A stretch of DNA of 64,000 nucleotides, taken from contig NC_068937.1 of the NCBI RefSeq assembly GCF_016801865.2, positions 94,944,500 to 95,008,499 of the forward strand, given 5' to 3'. Positions 33,657-46,100 of this stretch are shown one piece after another (within the stretch, counting starts at the first letter, position 1; every line of letters starts with the position of its first letter). A model generated the notes under the pieces. That model saw nothing but the letters and a program-made list of their open reading frames with translations. It was not told the DNA's origin and did no database searches. Source of the DNA: Culex pipiens pallens (taxonomy: Eukaryota > Arthropoda > Insecta > Diptera > Culicidae). The position numbers and the translations under genes are program-made.

Positions 33657-34467
33657 AGAATTTGAACGTTGCGCGTCGCGGGCAACACGCCGGATTTTCG
33701 TTGCCGTTTCCGTCTTTGTTTCCCCCCGATTGTGTGTGTATTTCGACCCGGACGATTTCGCGATGTTGACAGTTGCTTTGGAGAATTTGAACGGTGCGCG
33801 TCGCGGTCATCTCGCAGGATTTTCGATGCCGTTGCCGTCTTTGTTGTCCCCCCGATTGTGTGTGTATTTCGGTCCGGGCGGTTTCGCGTTTTCGCATTTT
33901 AGTTGGTTTTATCTTTCCACAGCCGGCTGTCTAAGATTGAATCATTTATGCTAAACTCAACACCAAATAACCGGGAATAGTCTCATCCGCATACTCCGAC
34001 TGTTTGCCTTGAGAATGCATAATACATCACACCATTAAACAAAATTTATTGATTATTGGGTCGCATCATCATCCTCTATGTTGAATCCTGGCCATTACCC
34101 TTACCCACTAACAAAATCCCAAGTAGAAGTAGTTTTCCGGCACACGTGGGGGTGTGGATATCGTATAGAACCCACCCTTTGTAGCAACCTGTGCTAACTA
34201 ACATTCCCGTCCCAATCCCCCGAGATCTACAAACTGACATGGCGGGCGCCGTTGGTGGCCAACGACTGTTACCTATTTGCTCCAGATCTAGTTTTAATGA
34301 TCTTGATGTTTTATCTTTTCAGCGCATTCATACATGCTGTTGATAAGGGAAACACCATTAGATCGTTCAAGCGTATGGTCGGTTGTATTGATAGGATATT
34401 ACGGTCCTGTTCAGCAACGGAGAAGGACAACCATGGGTGGTCTCTCATGCTCATGCTCATGCTCATG
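33657..34467 (+). mobile_element. Non-coding retroelement with two 125-bp 5' repeats (monomer family, copy C)
   Basis: A perfect 26-bp direct repeat (33631-33656 and 34468-34493) flanks 811 bp. The 5' part is two tandem units of 125 bp (starting near 33661 and 33786: TTTGAACGKTGCGCGTCGCG). The body has CTAACTAACATTCCCGTCCC, alignable with copies A and B. The 3' end is a (CATGCT)n run of about four units against the duplication. No ORF1 or ORF2. The overlapping open frames over the two units (33625-33954) are composition effects. Confidence 0.7.
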
Positions 34468-35062
34468 CTCAAAACCTCACTTTAAATCAGTACAGTTGTT
34501 TTGCTTCATTAGTTTTTAAAATATCTAGTTACTGGCGAAAAGCTTTTTTCGTGAAAAAAAAAATGCCGCGGTTCAACGAAATGTTACAATAATTTCAAAT
34601 ATTTTTAAACGAGCCCAAACATGTCGTACATGATTATCAACGCAGGAAAAAACATTTCAAATTTGTTGTCGCTGCTCCTAAAAGGACTTAATCGAAATAA
34701 GTTATGAATAAAAAAAATAACTGTTTTCAGTTGATAAGACTTCCATTTCTATTGAAGCTGTGAAGCTATTTTCAAAAAAAATATTATATTTGCTCTCTGC
34801 TGTTTGGCCAATTTTAAAAGGGTGGCAACATAAACTTTGGAAAATATTTACAATGAAATACAATTTAAAAAAAAATAATAAAGATATCTCACAATCTTCA
34901 AAATGGAAATTCTAATCCATAAAATCCAAAAATATGAAATGAAAAAGTTCCATAAAATCCAAAAATTTGTAACGAAAAAGTTTAAAAATGAATTATTTAA
35001 CAGAAATTTAAAAATTTGAAAATGATGTTTAATTAATTTAATTTCTGAGTTTTTGAATCCAA

Positions 35063-35300
35063 CACGCAGAAAAATAAGGCATATTTGAATCAACAAAACG
35101 TTTTGTTGATTTGAAAATCTTTATTTTTGTTGAATCAACGCTAAACGTCAAAGCAGCTTTTTCGAAACAACAAAAGACTTTTGTGGAATTGAGAAAATCA
35201 AGGTTTGTTTCAACGCAAAATCGTCGTTGATTATATTCAACAAAAAAATTGTTGATTCAAACCTCGTACAGGCTGATTCTACAAAACATTTTTCTGCGTG
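35063..35300. mobile_element. MITE, CACGCAGAAAAAT ends
   Basis: Perfect 13-bp terminal repeats CACGCAGAAAAAT and ATTTTTCTGCGTG bound 238 bp. The inside has GTTGATTCAAC-type inverted words. Related fragments lie at 25218-25239 (end only), about 48060-48130 and about 50280-50400 (AACGCTAAACGTCAA-type words). Confidence 0.85.
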
Positions 35301-37731
35301 AAGCTATAATTTTCTTCTTTTTTTTACATTTTGAACATTTTTATCATTTTATTTCTTGCTTCAAAAATCGCAAGCTCATGCACAAAGCGAAAATTAGTTG
35401 ATAATAAGGATTCACTTAGTTGAACTTTCGATTTTTGATATATTAAATAAAAAATGGAGAGTGGCTACGGTGGAAACAAATAAATGTGACCAAAAGTAAG
35501 CATTTTGGACGAGTGGATTCGGGAAAAAGGATTAAGAAAAAGTAATAAAAAATACACACAGATATTTTTCAAGCATTTTTCTCTAAGGTCTCAGATATGT
35601 TACTAACCATATTTTAAAAACCAAAACGATAAAATTAGAAGTGTATTTCTGATAATAGTCGAAATTCACTCAAATGTTCTTCATTCTAAATGATTTCGAT
35701 TTTGAAAACAAAATCTGAATATTTTGTAGAAATTATGGCATTTTTTGAAAAATGTAGAAAAAATCATTTGTTAACAGTATGAAGGTCCTCAAAAAGATAA
35801 GGGGTTTTAATGCAAATAAAGAAGGGTTATTAATTTTGCAGTCCAAATTCGACTAGCCGATTATCCAAAAGTTCGAAGGACTTCGGATAATCGAATCATG
35901 AACAAATGAAATCGTTTTTTTATTTGCTTGCTTTTAACATCCAATTCGGCATCTGCAACCACATTTGAGTTAAATTTGAACAATATTTCTTGGCAACCAT
36001 TTTGGCCGCCACTTTGAATCTAAAAATTCTAAATTATTTTATGGTTCTTCAGGAGTCATACTTAAGTTCGACAATCAAAAATAAGACAACGAGATTTAAG
36101 GATTTTTGCTCAAAAGTTATTAGCTTCCGAAAATGACCATTTTTGCGCAACATAACAAGTGCATTGCCAGGCAAGCTAGCACAGACATGAGTTTAAAAAT
36201 TAATTATTTCTATGTAGCCCCGGATATTGCTATTTTCGAAGGCTAATAACTTTTTATCAAAAAACCCAAAAAATAAGGTGTCTTCGGGAAAGTTTTTCCA
36301 ATTTTAAAGAAGATATTAGTTATGAAATTTGGTAAGAACTGGGTAGTTTTTGCGCCTTCCACAGGTCAAAAACTGAAACAGTTGCTTTTCTCCATACATT
36401 TTGACGATTTTTCTCAAACTTGGTGGTCAGTGGTCAGAAAAAGCTCAAATTTGGAACTTAGGCTAGTGATGGGTCAATCTTTGATTTTAGGGGGTAGCCT
36501 CAAGTAAGCCCAGATTTGGACCACCCTAACCAATGTAATGCTAAAACTACGAGATAAATGAAACGTTACTGAATGGAACTATGTTCAAATCTGCAGCTCA
36601 ATTTTTAAATATTGGATCCATAATCTACGAAAACTGAGCTCGGCAATGGACAGGCAAATTACTTAGTTTGATCAATCTATTCTTGATTCACTATCTTACA
36701 AATTATTTCTGTGGAGAGAACACACAATCATTGTATTAGGATTATTTTTAAGGTAGTACACACAATCATTGTTTTGAGATTTTTTTAAGGTAGTACAATT
36801 TTAAAAAATTGGGAAAAATTTCGGGGGGGGCTGCAGCCCGGTAGCCCCCCCCCTGGCTACGGGCCTGTTTAACGGGCTTGCACGCTGAATTGAAATTTCA
36901 AACTTTTTAATTCAATTGCCCAAGTTGGTTCCCTGACTGAAAAGTCCATCGGACGTCCGTCGTTTGTCGTCCGTGCAATCGTACGACGTCGCACGACAAT
37001 GTCGTGCGACTTTCGCACGAATGTCATACGTTTTTGCACCAAAATGTCGTATTTGTCGTGCGATCGATCATCGAAATTGTTCGACATTGTCGTACGACAT
37101 TCGACCGACGTCGCACGGTTTTGTTATTTAGGTTGTCTTGCCTTTGTCGTGTGCTGTTTTTTAGGTTATGTTGCAGTAAAAATAAAAGAAAAAATGTTTT
37201 AAATTATTTTTAGATGTATTTTTTCTGTTAATTAATCTTTTTCACTCCATTTCACAAACATTCATTAATTTTTCTTGTTGTGTGTCGCGATCTTCACGTG
37301 GTTTTTGGCGTTGTCTTCCGGTTGGCCTTTCAGCTCATCTCGTCGCTTCGGCATCTTGGCCGGACTTTGTCAGCCATCTTTTGGAGTCGACGCCAGCGTG
37401 TAGATACGGCACTGGAGCGGCGCTTCCATTTAATTCCCACAGATTGATGGCCTACGGGACAACGTTGGTTTACGCACTTCCAGTGCAGGTGTTTTTGCGA
37501 TCGTTACAGCTTCCGTTCCGTGGGACAATACGGAAACGCTGGGTTGTCAGCAGGATTCGATTGGAATATTTTTGGTTACCTGAAAAAAGATTACGTCATT
37601 CGGCTAAATCATCCAAAAACATAACTAAAAATGTAAAATTTGACTTTCAATGTAAAATAAAAAAAAATTGGTCAATTTAAACTTGTAAATTTTTAGGAAA
37701 AAAAAGGAAAAAAAACAGCAAAAAAATTCAA

Positions 37732-37847
37732 ATAATTTTATAATTTTACAATTTTATAATTTTATAATTTTATAATTTTATAATTTTACAATTTTATAAT
37801 TTTATAATTTTATAATTTTATAATTTTATAATTTTATAATTTTATAG
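37732..37847 (+). repeat. (TAATTTTA)n microsatellite, short array
   Basis: About 14 units of the 8-mer TAATTTTA. The same unit forms the large array at 39509-40461. Confidence 0.95.
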
Positions 37848-39041
37848 CAGGCCAAGGATTGATACCTAAGAGCATGCAATGGCACTGACCTTGTTGCGTG
37901 CTCTTCGGTTGACGTCCACGTAAGGAACATCCTGGAAGGAGCGTAACTAACTACATCCGTAGTTCTGTTAGATCATCCGAATTATCTTGATCAGAACAGT
38001 ATAGCTCTGGTTCCTTGCGAGTGTCCTATTTTCTTACCTCCACGTTGGCTTGGTTTTCATGATGACCTAGCTGGTGGCCTGTGGAAACGGATCGTAAACC
38101 TTTGACCACCGCGGGTCAGAGTCGAGACGGCTAAAAGAAAGGGGCGCGACAATGTGGGAAAGGGAAGTAATTTGTGATTGTAGACGGTATTGTTTTGATT
38201 CGCAGTATGTTGAGTCAACTGCTGTGGATGTACCCGAAACATGGCACAACGGGGTTTCTCTTCTCATCTTTCTCAGCTACCATCTATCTCCTATTTTTAT
38301 TTTGATCTACTGATTCGTACTTCAACACTAATTCTTCTGTTTACCATTTGGTTTTGATTTTATCAACTCTTGATTCTCGTATCTCTCAATGCTTGTCACT
38401 CTTTTTTTCCCAAATAATGCTGCTTTAACAAATTGTGTGTTTTCTTTAAAATAAATCTTCCCCTTATGTACTAGTGATACCAAGTCTAATTATCATTTGC
38501 CTATTCTTTGTTGATTTATTTCTTTATTTATTCATTTAAATAATTTTTTATCTTGCCTATCATAACAATAATCTAAGCTTGTTTGTTATCTCTATTTATT
38601 AACTATTGCCTATTTCTACATCTACTACATCAAGCTTATTCTTTTTATTTTTTAACACACAATTATGATTCTCTTACTATTGCTTCTTTATGAAGTATAT
38701 TCTCCTTTACTGTCTATTGTTTTCCAACAAGTGAGGTTCGAGCCCTTACTCAATTTATGGAATGATTGAAGGAATAACACAAATACTACTATTGTACTTT
38801 TGGTAAACTTTTGAATAACATGCTTAGGTCCAGAAAATTGTAACAAAACACCGCGACATAAGAAATATCAACAGATAAACACGACTTAACATTAGGGAAT
38901 ATTTCAGGAGAAAACAATACACAGTAAATAACAATTAGTTTTTGAATTCAAACTAAAAATAAAACAGTTTTTGCGTTAATGAAAGTTGATAGGCACACTA
39001 TAAATGGTTAGGCGCTTATACTTACATCAAACCCTACGTAA
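37848..39041. other. Non-coding segment between the two 8-mer arrays
   Basis: The first 400 bp is G+C-richer and resembles transposon UTR sequence (AAGGAACATCCTGGAAGG), but the family was not identified. The rest is AT-rich. No gene recognised. Confidence 0.4.
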
Positions 39042-39054
39042 TGTACCACCCCCG

Positions 39055-39306
39055 AAAAAAAAAAAAACGAAGTTGACTTTATAGCTGTCGGCCACCATTG
39101 CTAGTACCAACCACTAATGTCTTCCTTTTTATCTACAAGGACTTCGCCGCCCTGGGCTCCTATGTGTATGAAAGTATGGCACGGAGCGACGGCGCCGAAT
39201 ACCCATATTTACACAAAGAATTTTAGAGCGCCCGCCGCGGGATTCGAACCGGCGACCTCTGGATTGGAGTCCAGTGCGCGGTCCGATTGATCCACACGGG
39301 CGGGAC
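39055..39306 (-). mobile_element. tRNA-Val-like SINE with TSD (copy 3)
   Basis: Flanked by a perfect 13-bp duplication TGTACCACCCCCG (39042-39054, 39307-39319). On the minus strand the tRNA-like head comes first and the element ends in about 13 T residues. An oligo-T end is unlike the usual A-tail of SINEs. This is the best-bounded copy of the family and defines its ends. Confidence 0.88.
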
Positions 39307-39508
39307 TGTACCACCCCCGGCCGAGTTAAAATGCGTAACCGGAAAAGAAGGTGTGCATGCCTGGCACGAACACTCAAAGCGTGTTCTAGCGTGCTGCTCG
39401 TACTGACTCAGAGCAAGGGTGAGATGTAGGTGTAAGGGCAGTGCGTGTTCGTCGGGAACCTGGTGCATAAGATCGGTCAAGGCCCGTTCTTACACTGAAA
39501 ATTGCGAA

Positions 39509-40461
39509 TTTATAATTTTATAATTTTATAATTTTATAATTTTATAATTTTATAATTTTTTAATTTTATAATTTTATAATTTTTTAATTTTATAATTTTA
39601 TAATTTTATAATTTTATAATTTTATAATTTTATAATTTTATAATTTTATAATTTTATAATTTTATAATTTTATAATTTTATAATTTTATAATTTTATAAT
39701 TTTATAATTTTATAATTTTATAATTTTATAATTTTATAATTTTATAATTTTATAATTTTATAATTTTATAATTTTATAATTTTATAATTTTATAATTTTA
39801 TAATTTTATAATTTTATAATTTTATAATTTTATAATTTTATAATTTTATAATTTTATAATTTTATAATTTTATAATTTTATAATTTTATAATTTTATAAT
39901 TTTATAATTTTATAATTTTATAATTTTATAATTTTATAATTTTATAATTTTATAATTTTATAATTTTATAATTGTATAATTTTATAATTTTATAATTTTA
40001 TAATTTTATAATTTTATAATTTTATAATTTTATAATTTTATAATTTTATAATTTTATAATTCTATAATTTTATAATTTTATAATTTTATAATTTTATAAT
40101 TTTATAATTTTATAATTTTATAATTTTATAATTTTATAATTTTATAATTTTATAATTTTATAATTTTATAATTTTATAATTTTATAATTTTATAATTTTA
40201 TAATTTTAGAATTTTAGAATTTTAGAATTTTAGAATTTTAGAATTTTATAATTTTATAATTTTATAATTTTATAATTTTATAATTTTATAATTTTATAAT
40301 TTTAAAATTTTAAAATTTTATAATTTTATAATTTTATAATTTTATAATTTTATAATTTTATAATTTTATAATTTTATAATTTTATAATTTTATAATTTTA
40401 TAATTTTATAATTTTATAATTTTATAATTTTATAATTTTATAATTTTATAATTTTATAATT
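39509..40461 (+). repeat. (TAATTTTA)n array of about 119 units
   Basis: Nearly pure 8-mer repeat over about 950 bp. A block of five TTTTAGAA-type units sits at about 40205-40245, and single-base variants occur elsewhere. The right flank TGTGTGTGAACTCCGTGTAA (40462 on) is identical over 25 bases to part of the MITE at 62884-63125, so the array abuts a relic of that family. Confidence 0.95.
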
Positions 40462-41346
40462 TGTGTGTGAACTCCGTGTAAAAGGGTTAAAAGATAAACA
40501 AGAATACCAAAGAAATTAACAGAATTAAATGAATAGAAATAATTTTATTATTTTAATAAATTTTTAATTTTTATCATATTTTTGAACGAAACCATACATT
40601 TAATTGTATTATTTTATATTTATTTGAATCTTAGAAAATTTGAATTGTGGAATTGAAAAGAATCAGAATTGAAAAAATAGAAAATTATTGTTTAGAATTT
40701 GTGATGGTTTCAGGTTTTAAATTTCCCAGTCCCCTCACCCCTCTCCCCCTCACACTTTCATCGTCCTCATTTATTTTTCGTCGTCCAAATGGGATGCACA
40801 ACTCCTCTATCGTTTCAAAAACACAACTCACCGTATAAAAACCATGCACCGCCACCTCCCGCGGAAAGTTAAACACCAATCCGCTTCCTCGATCACAGAC
40901 CGGGTGCTTCCCTTTCCGTCTTCCGGTATGGCCCGCCGGAGCAACGATGTGACCCGTTCTCCTCCTCCTCCACCACGAAGGCCGAAATCAGGAAATCTGG
41001 AATATAAATATTGCTGTGATAAAACCGCTCGCAAAAAAGCAACACAACTTACCAATCAACCGGCAAAAATCCACACGAACTTTTCAACAACGTAAACTGG
41101 TTCGATTCGGTTCAAAGTTTCTCTAATTTGATCAAGTACAAACAAGACCAACTGAAGAGAACTGTCAAACTGCGTCGACGAAAATCGTGACGTCAAATTG
41201 AAGGAAAATCGATGGAAAAAACAATGTCGGGGCATGTCGAGTGTTTGTCGTCCGTTTGTCGTCCTTTCGACCAATCGATATCGAAACGGTAAAATCAAAA
41301 CCGCGCGACAGCTCGCACGACGTGCGACATTTTTCAAACAGGGTTG

Positions 41347-42331
41347 TATTGCCAGCATGTCGGACTAGTTTGACAGGTCGCGTTACGAACTCTTTCTCGC
41401 GTGCTCATGAATAGGTAAATTAGTCAATCATACGCCCCGTCTCACAATTGGTACGTTTCATTGAGGCCCGCTGTCAGGTCGGGCGGGACCGGAGATCATT
41501 GCACCGAGCTGTCAGCCAACAAAAGCCTTCCATTTAGCATGTAAACACACAAAGTATTCTTTTGTTTGTGGCTGCGAGATGTGCTTCGCCGGAATCGTGA
41601 TAAATCATATTTCGCTTGCCATGCCTCGCATCGATACCAAGTATTGAGTCTAGGCTCGTGACTCGAGGCCGTCATTTTATTTTCTTTGGCAGACCTCCAA
41701 CGCCTGGCTCCACGCACTCCGACACGGAGGTAAAACGTCGGCATAAATTAACGGCAATTGCGCGCTCAAACATGTGGCAGGCGGCGTAGTTTGGTCCTAA
41801 CCTCCAGCCTCCTTCCAATCTCCAAGGCAGCTGGTTTTAGAAGCGGAACCGCCAGCAAGAACAGCCGGAGAATGTGTACAAGCGACTAAACGAATACGGG
41901 AACGATAAAATCAAAGTTTACCAAACACTCGAAAAAATAATAATGCAAATTTCCCGAAACCAACTGTTCGTGTACGTCGCAGTACGCCATGACGTGGCGT
42001 GGGACCTTCGATCTGTAGAGGGAGGAGAGGGGTGAGGACCGTGTGTGTGCAAACGCGCGAATACCGTTGAGCTATGAGCGGCATAGATTGCTGCGATGAC
42101 AGTTATGCAATTCTTCGCCATCAGCAGCAGCAGCAGCTGCTGCTGAAAACAAACATGGCGGCCGCGGAATGCAAATGTGTGCCCTTCGCGCTAGCGCACG
42201 GAACCGAAGGTTGACAGCAGCTTGACAGTCCTTCCGTGAGAAGTGTGTTACTGGAATGATCTCACCCGAGAATCTGCGTTCGCAAAGCTAATTTATTTTT
42301 CTTTTCAACCTTTCTCACTTTTTTTTTGCAG
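41347..42331. other. scro intron 1, 3' part
   Basis: Unique, moderately G+C-rich DNA. A (CAG)n/(CTG)n patch lies at about 42122-42146. The acceptor (T-rich tract, TTGCAG) ends at 42331. Confidence 0.5.
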
Positions 42332-42486
42332 TTTCCCGACTGATGGGTGGCTCCGCCGGGGGCAGCATGGGCCACGCCATGTCCAACATGGGCAGCCTGG
42401 CGGCGTGCAGCGTGACGGACACGAAGCCGATGCAGTTCCCGCTGGCCCAGCGGCGGAAACGGCGCGTCCTCTTCACCCAGGCACAG
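42332..42486 (+). CDS. scro: scarecrow (NK2.1) coding exon 2, start of homeodomain
   Basis: The exon has 155 bases between an AG acceptor (T8GCAG) and a GTTAGT donor. With the single base carried from exon 1 it gives 52 complete codons. It opens with ISRLMGG, the conserved stretch that follows FA in NK2.1 proteins. A Gly/Met-rich region and LAACSVTDTKPMQFPLAQ come next. The exon ends in RRKRRVLFTQAQ, homeodomain positions 1-12 with the invariant Phe8. Joining to exon 3 is in frame with no base carried over. Confidence 0.95.
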
Positions 42487-42825
42487 GTTAGTATCGCAAC
42501 TGTCAAAAGCTGTGCACCTTGATCGGTAATCGCCTTGATCGGTAATCGCACGGAGTTTGACAGATGATCTGCTTTCAAGGTCATGTTTTTTCAAGAAATG
42601 TGACAATCGCTATTGTACTCTGTTTAAGGCCGCAAGGGTCCATCAATTGAGCTGTCAATGCGGGTTAATTTATGCGGACGCCTTTTTTATCAGGCCGGAA
42701 GAACAAATTAACTTTTTTTTTTACTTCCTAACCAGAACCGATGTACCCGGACAACAAACAGTCTTGAATATTTGTTTGTAAATGATTTTACGTCACCTTA
42801 CTACTAAATTGCATTGAACTACTTC

Positions 42826-43158
42826 AATTGGGTCCTAAAATGAAGCTTAGATTGCTGATATTATTGTTCACAGCGATAAAGCTTATTTTTTCTGAGTACA
42901 ATGACTTTTTGTACGCCCACAAAGAGTTTAAAAGGGATTTCTAAATCAATTTTGAAAAATTAACCTCGCGGTCCTTCTTGACAGATAAGCTCCTACTTGA
43001 CAGTTCGTTCCAAGGGGACCATAGTTTATCCATCGAAAAAATGCTGGCTTGTCAAAAAAAAAATTGCATTAAAATGAAAAAAAGTTATTAGAAATGGTTT
43101 TTAATCGTGTTTTTTACCGTTGTACATAAAAATTGACACAGGGCTTTAGTACCCAATT
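42826..43158. mobile_element. 333-bp MITE, AATTGGGTCCTAAA ends (copy 2)
   Basis: Same length and ends as 7991-8323, in the same orientation. It lies within scro intron 2, 340 bp after exon 2. Confidence 0.85.
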
Positions 43159-46100
43159 CTAAGCACTTCTAAAGACAGTTAGGTTACGTAAATTCTGATT
43201 CGCTAACTATCAAAATAAAGCGATAAAAAAGAACTATGGTAAATAATGAAAACAAAGTGCTTTTAAGTTTGAAAGAAAAACAAATAAAAAAATGGAAAAG
43301 TCCTTCTGTTTTAATGCGTTTTCTCTTCTAACATGCTAAAACATCAGAAAAGTACTTTGAAGTGCCCGTTCTGAAATGTCCAGTTCGAATAAAGAGCGTT
43401 TTTAGTTGGAAACAAAAAAAAGCATTATGAAAAGTTTGGTTATGTTCGTTTTTGCTAGTCACAAGTTTAGCTTCATGTGGCAAAAATCCATCAATTTTAA
43501 TGCGTTTCCTCTTGAAAAAAATACTGCAAAAGCACCTGGGTTTGCTATCCAAAAGTGCGTGCTATTCAAAATGCACTTAAAGTTGGAAGGTAAAATGCAT
43601 TTAGAAATATGGAGGGATGTTTGTGAAGCAATCGTAAAATGAATTTAAATTTATCGCAATCCAGTATACATTGAGAAAGGCATTGAGAGTCCGACAACTT
43701 TAAAAGAACTGCATTCGAAGATCATTCCGAATCCTAATTCGATAAATGAAAGACTGACAGCTGTCACACGACGACCATGCCATTTGACAACAGATTTTAA
43801 CGTTTGAAAGTTCTACAGGGTAAGAAATATTTCATAACGTTCTCTTGTAGGACCGATATTACCTCGATGTAGGGCAAACAAATCGCTACCTTACCTCAAT
43901 CTACCCAACATTGTCCTCGTTTCATTTCGCAAACTTTGTTTGCTAATTCCAACCTTGCCGACCACAACCGACGGCCACAACCTCAAATACACACACAACT
44001 CGATTTACGTAATCCGGTAGCTCGCGACAACGAAACTTTGAAATAGTAAAAAACAACAGCCGTCGCAGCCATTGCGCCAACTTAATGATGTTGATATTGA
44101 ACTATCAAACAACTCGTTGTCGTGCCGATCGCAAATGTAGTAGTCGCGCGGTAGTAAATGTAAACAGAACGGAAAAGTGGTCGTCACCGCAAGTGACGAG
44201 CGCGCACGTGGCTAGTGTGCGTGAGTGGTTGTTTTTTTTCTGTTTCCCTCCCGTTCGCGCTTTTGACGTTTCAAAATTTTGTCGCACTGCTGAAGAGTGA
44301 CAAACATTCGGCGAGCTTGGGTAGGAATGTTTGAGCGTGCAGGGAATTTTGCGTTAATTTGACGCAGAGTTTGCTTTTGTTACAACCGTCGTTAGAGCGA
44401 CTCCACAGCGGTAGGCGGTGGAGATGCCCTTGCCGTACCCTGCCGTACCTATTTGGTTCTTCATCGATCCGTCGGTAGCCTACTGCAATCGGGGGACCGG
44501 TCACAAAATTCATTCCAAATATTTGACGACTGCCAGTGTTTGGAAAACGAACATGAAACATGCATAAAAGTATTTACAAATAAAGCCGAGTGGAGACAGC
44601 GAGAAGGTTGATCGTCGCCGTCGTCCTGGCGAAACTCTGGGGGGAACCGTCGTCGAAGGCACTTTAAAATTAAAGACAGCAACAGTAGTCCGCGAGGAAT
44701 TCCGGGAGGAGGGAAGAAAACAAACCAAACGACAAAAAAGTTAGCCAAATATTTGTTCAGCAAGATTCGTTCTCCGGTGCAGGTACGAATCGTAGCAACC
44801 CGGGCCACTGCTCGAAGATTGCTTGGATGGATGGATTTTTGTGCTGATTTGATGAAAATTGAACTCGCTGGATTAAACCAGGTTATGTTTATCCCGACAT
44901 CGCTGACGCGCTGGAAACAATATTTGCTGATTCTTTTTGGAGAAGGAAAACAAAAGCCCAATGTTGACGACGTCGTCGTCTGTCAAGATTCGGCAGGGGT
45001 CGTTCACGCGTACCGGCCGGAGAGTGACATCCACTTAAAATTAAAATGAAGCAAATATTTAAACAGTATAGCACCTCTCTCGGCAGTAGTTCTTCTTGCG
45101 AGCTTCCACACAGAAGCGCTAAGATGTTGACAGTTGTTAAAAGGTGCTTGATTAATCGAAGCATCCGTAGCGAGAGGCTCAAAAACAACAAGCAGGCCTT
45201 GACGACCTTGACTGCTCCACGCACGACACGCCGACATGCATCGCCTACTTGCGCCGCTTCATCCAACGCCGCAGATCGAGGGGACCGACAATCCATCAAA
45301 ATGGAATTAATTCCGGGCTCAGGCGTAATTACTTGACATTTTAAATTGTTTCATTATGGAATTAAATTTCATAGGTCGACTCCCTCGACTGCTCGACATC
45401 CGACAGTTCATCATTCCGGCGGAAAACCGTTTTGGTCATATTTAATCCCCGTAAATCTTCCCCAACCTCGGCTTGCGTTGTCATCATGGCTTACTGCGAT
45501 GGTTGCCCGGGAGACTCCGGACCCGTCGACGAGGATGACGATGATTTATTTGCACAGAGCAGTAGCACAGCAGTTGACGGCACACAGACTCCGGCTCGCC
45601 CTCTGGAAAATGGATTATTATTATTATTTTTATTACATAAAGTCTAAATAGAATAACATTTCATGTGTACCGGGCTACCGGGCGCGTTCCAGAGAGAATC
45701 CTTTCGTCCTTTTACGGTTCGGAGAAGCTTCTCCCCATCCATCCTGCAGGGAAGAAGAAACATTTATATAAACAAAAAGTTGGACCGAAAAAAAATACAC
45801 TCGCTTGGGAATATCTATTTACAAAGCACTCGAGATGAAATGCCAAGTTTCATCAACAAACTAATATAGCAAGAAAGGAATCAGAAACGTTACTGCCATC
45901 CTCCAGCTTGCTCTTGGTGGTGGTGTTGGTGTCTGTTGACCGACACACCAATACCAGTTCAAATGCATCGGAATGACAATATACGACCGCCGTACTTGGA
46001 GACTGCTCCATTATTGGCTGTATAACCGGAGCAATCGTCGTCGTCGCGCAGCTTGCCATGGTGGGGGAACGTCAAGAAACGGAACAGAGTAGGCGACGTG

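Larger units (their letters stand above)
31021..36867. mobile_element. 5.85-kb non-autonomous hAT element
   Basis: Perfect 8-bp target duplication TTTAACGG (31013-31020, 36868-36875). Terminal inverted repeats are CAGGGCCGTAGCCAGG and CCTGGCTACGGGCCTG, followed inward by G- or C-runs. The 8-bp duplication and CAG-type ends are diagnostic of the hAT superfamily. The inside is AT-rich without any transposase frame, so movement would need a relative's enzyme. Three later insertions lie in it: a SINE (33204-33369), a retroelement (33657-34467) and a MITE (35063-35300). Confidence 0.85.
36914..41346. mobile_element. Possible DNA element with CCCTG..GTCGTGCGAC ends, heavily invaded
   Basis: The left segment (36914-37120) and right segment (41215-41346) share inverted CCCTGwyTGAAAA words and dense GTCGT/ACGAC palindromes, for example GTCGTACGAC, GTCGTGCGAC and TTTGTCGTCCGT. 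They could be the two ends of one element about 4.4 kb long, but no target duplication was found, so they may be separate relics. The 132-codon frame at 37282-37680 starts at GTG and has no domain. Confidence 0.3.

Noticed and set aside
33625..33954. 109-codon frame over the 125-bp tandem pair
   Set aside because: Lies in the 5' repeats of a non-coding retroelement; overlapping frames exist in other phases and on the other strand.
37282..37680. 132-codon frame
   Set aside because: Starts at GTG and has no domain; it lies between probable transposon remains.
44461..44961. 166-codon minus-strand frame in scro intron 2
   Set aside because: No domain or known similarity; overlapping frames occur in other phases.
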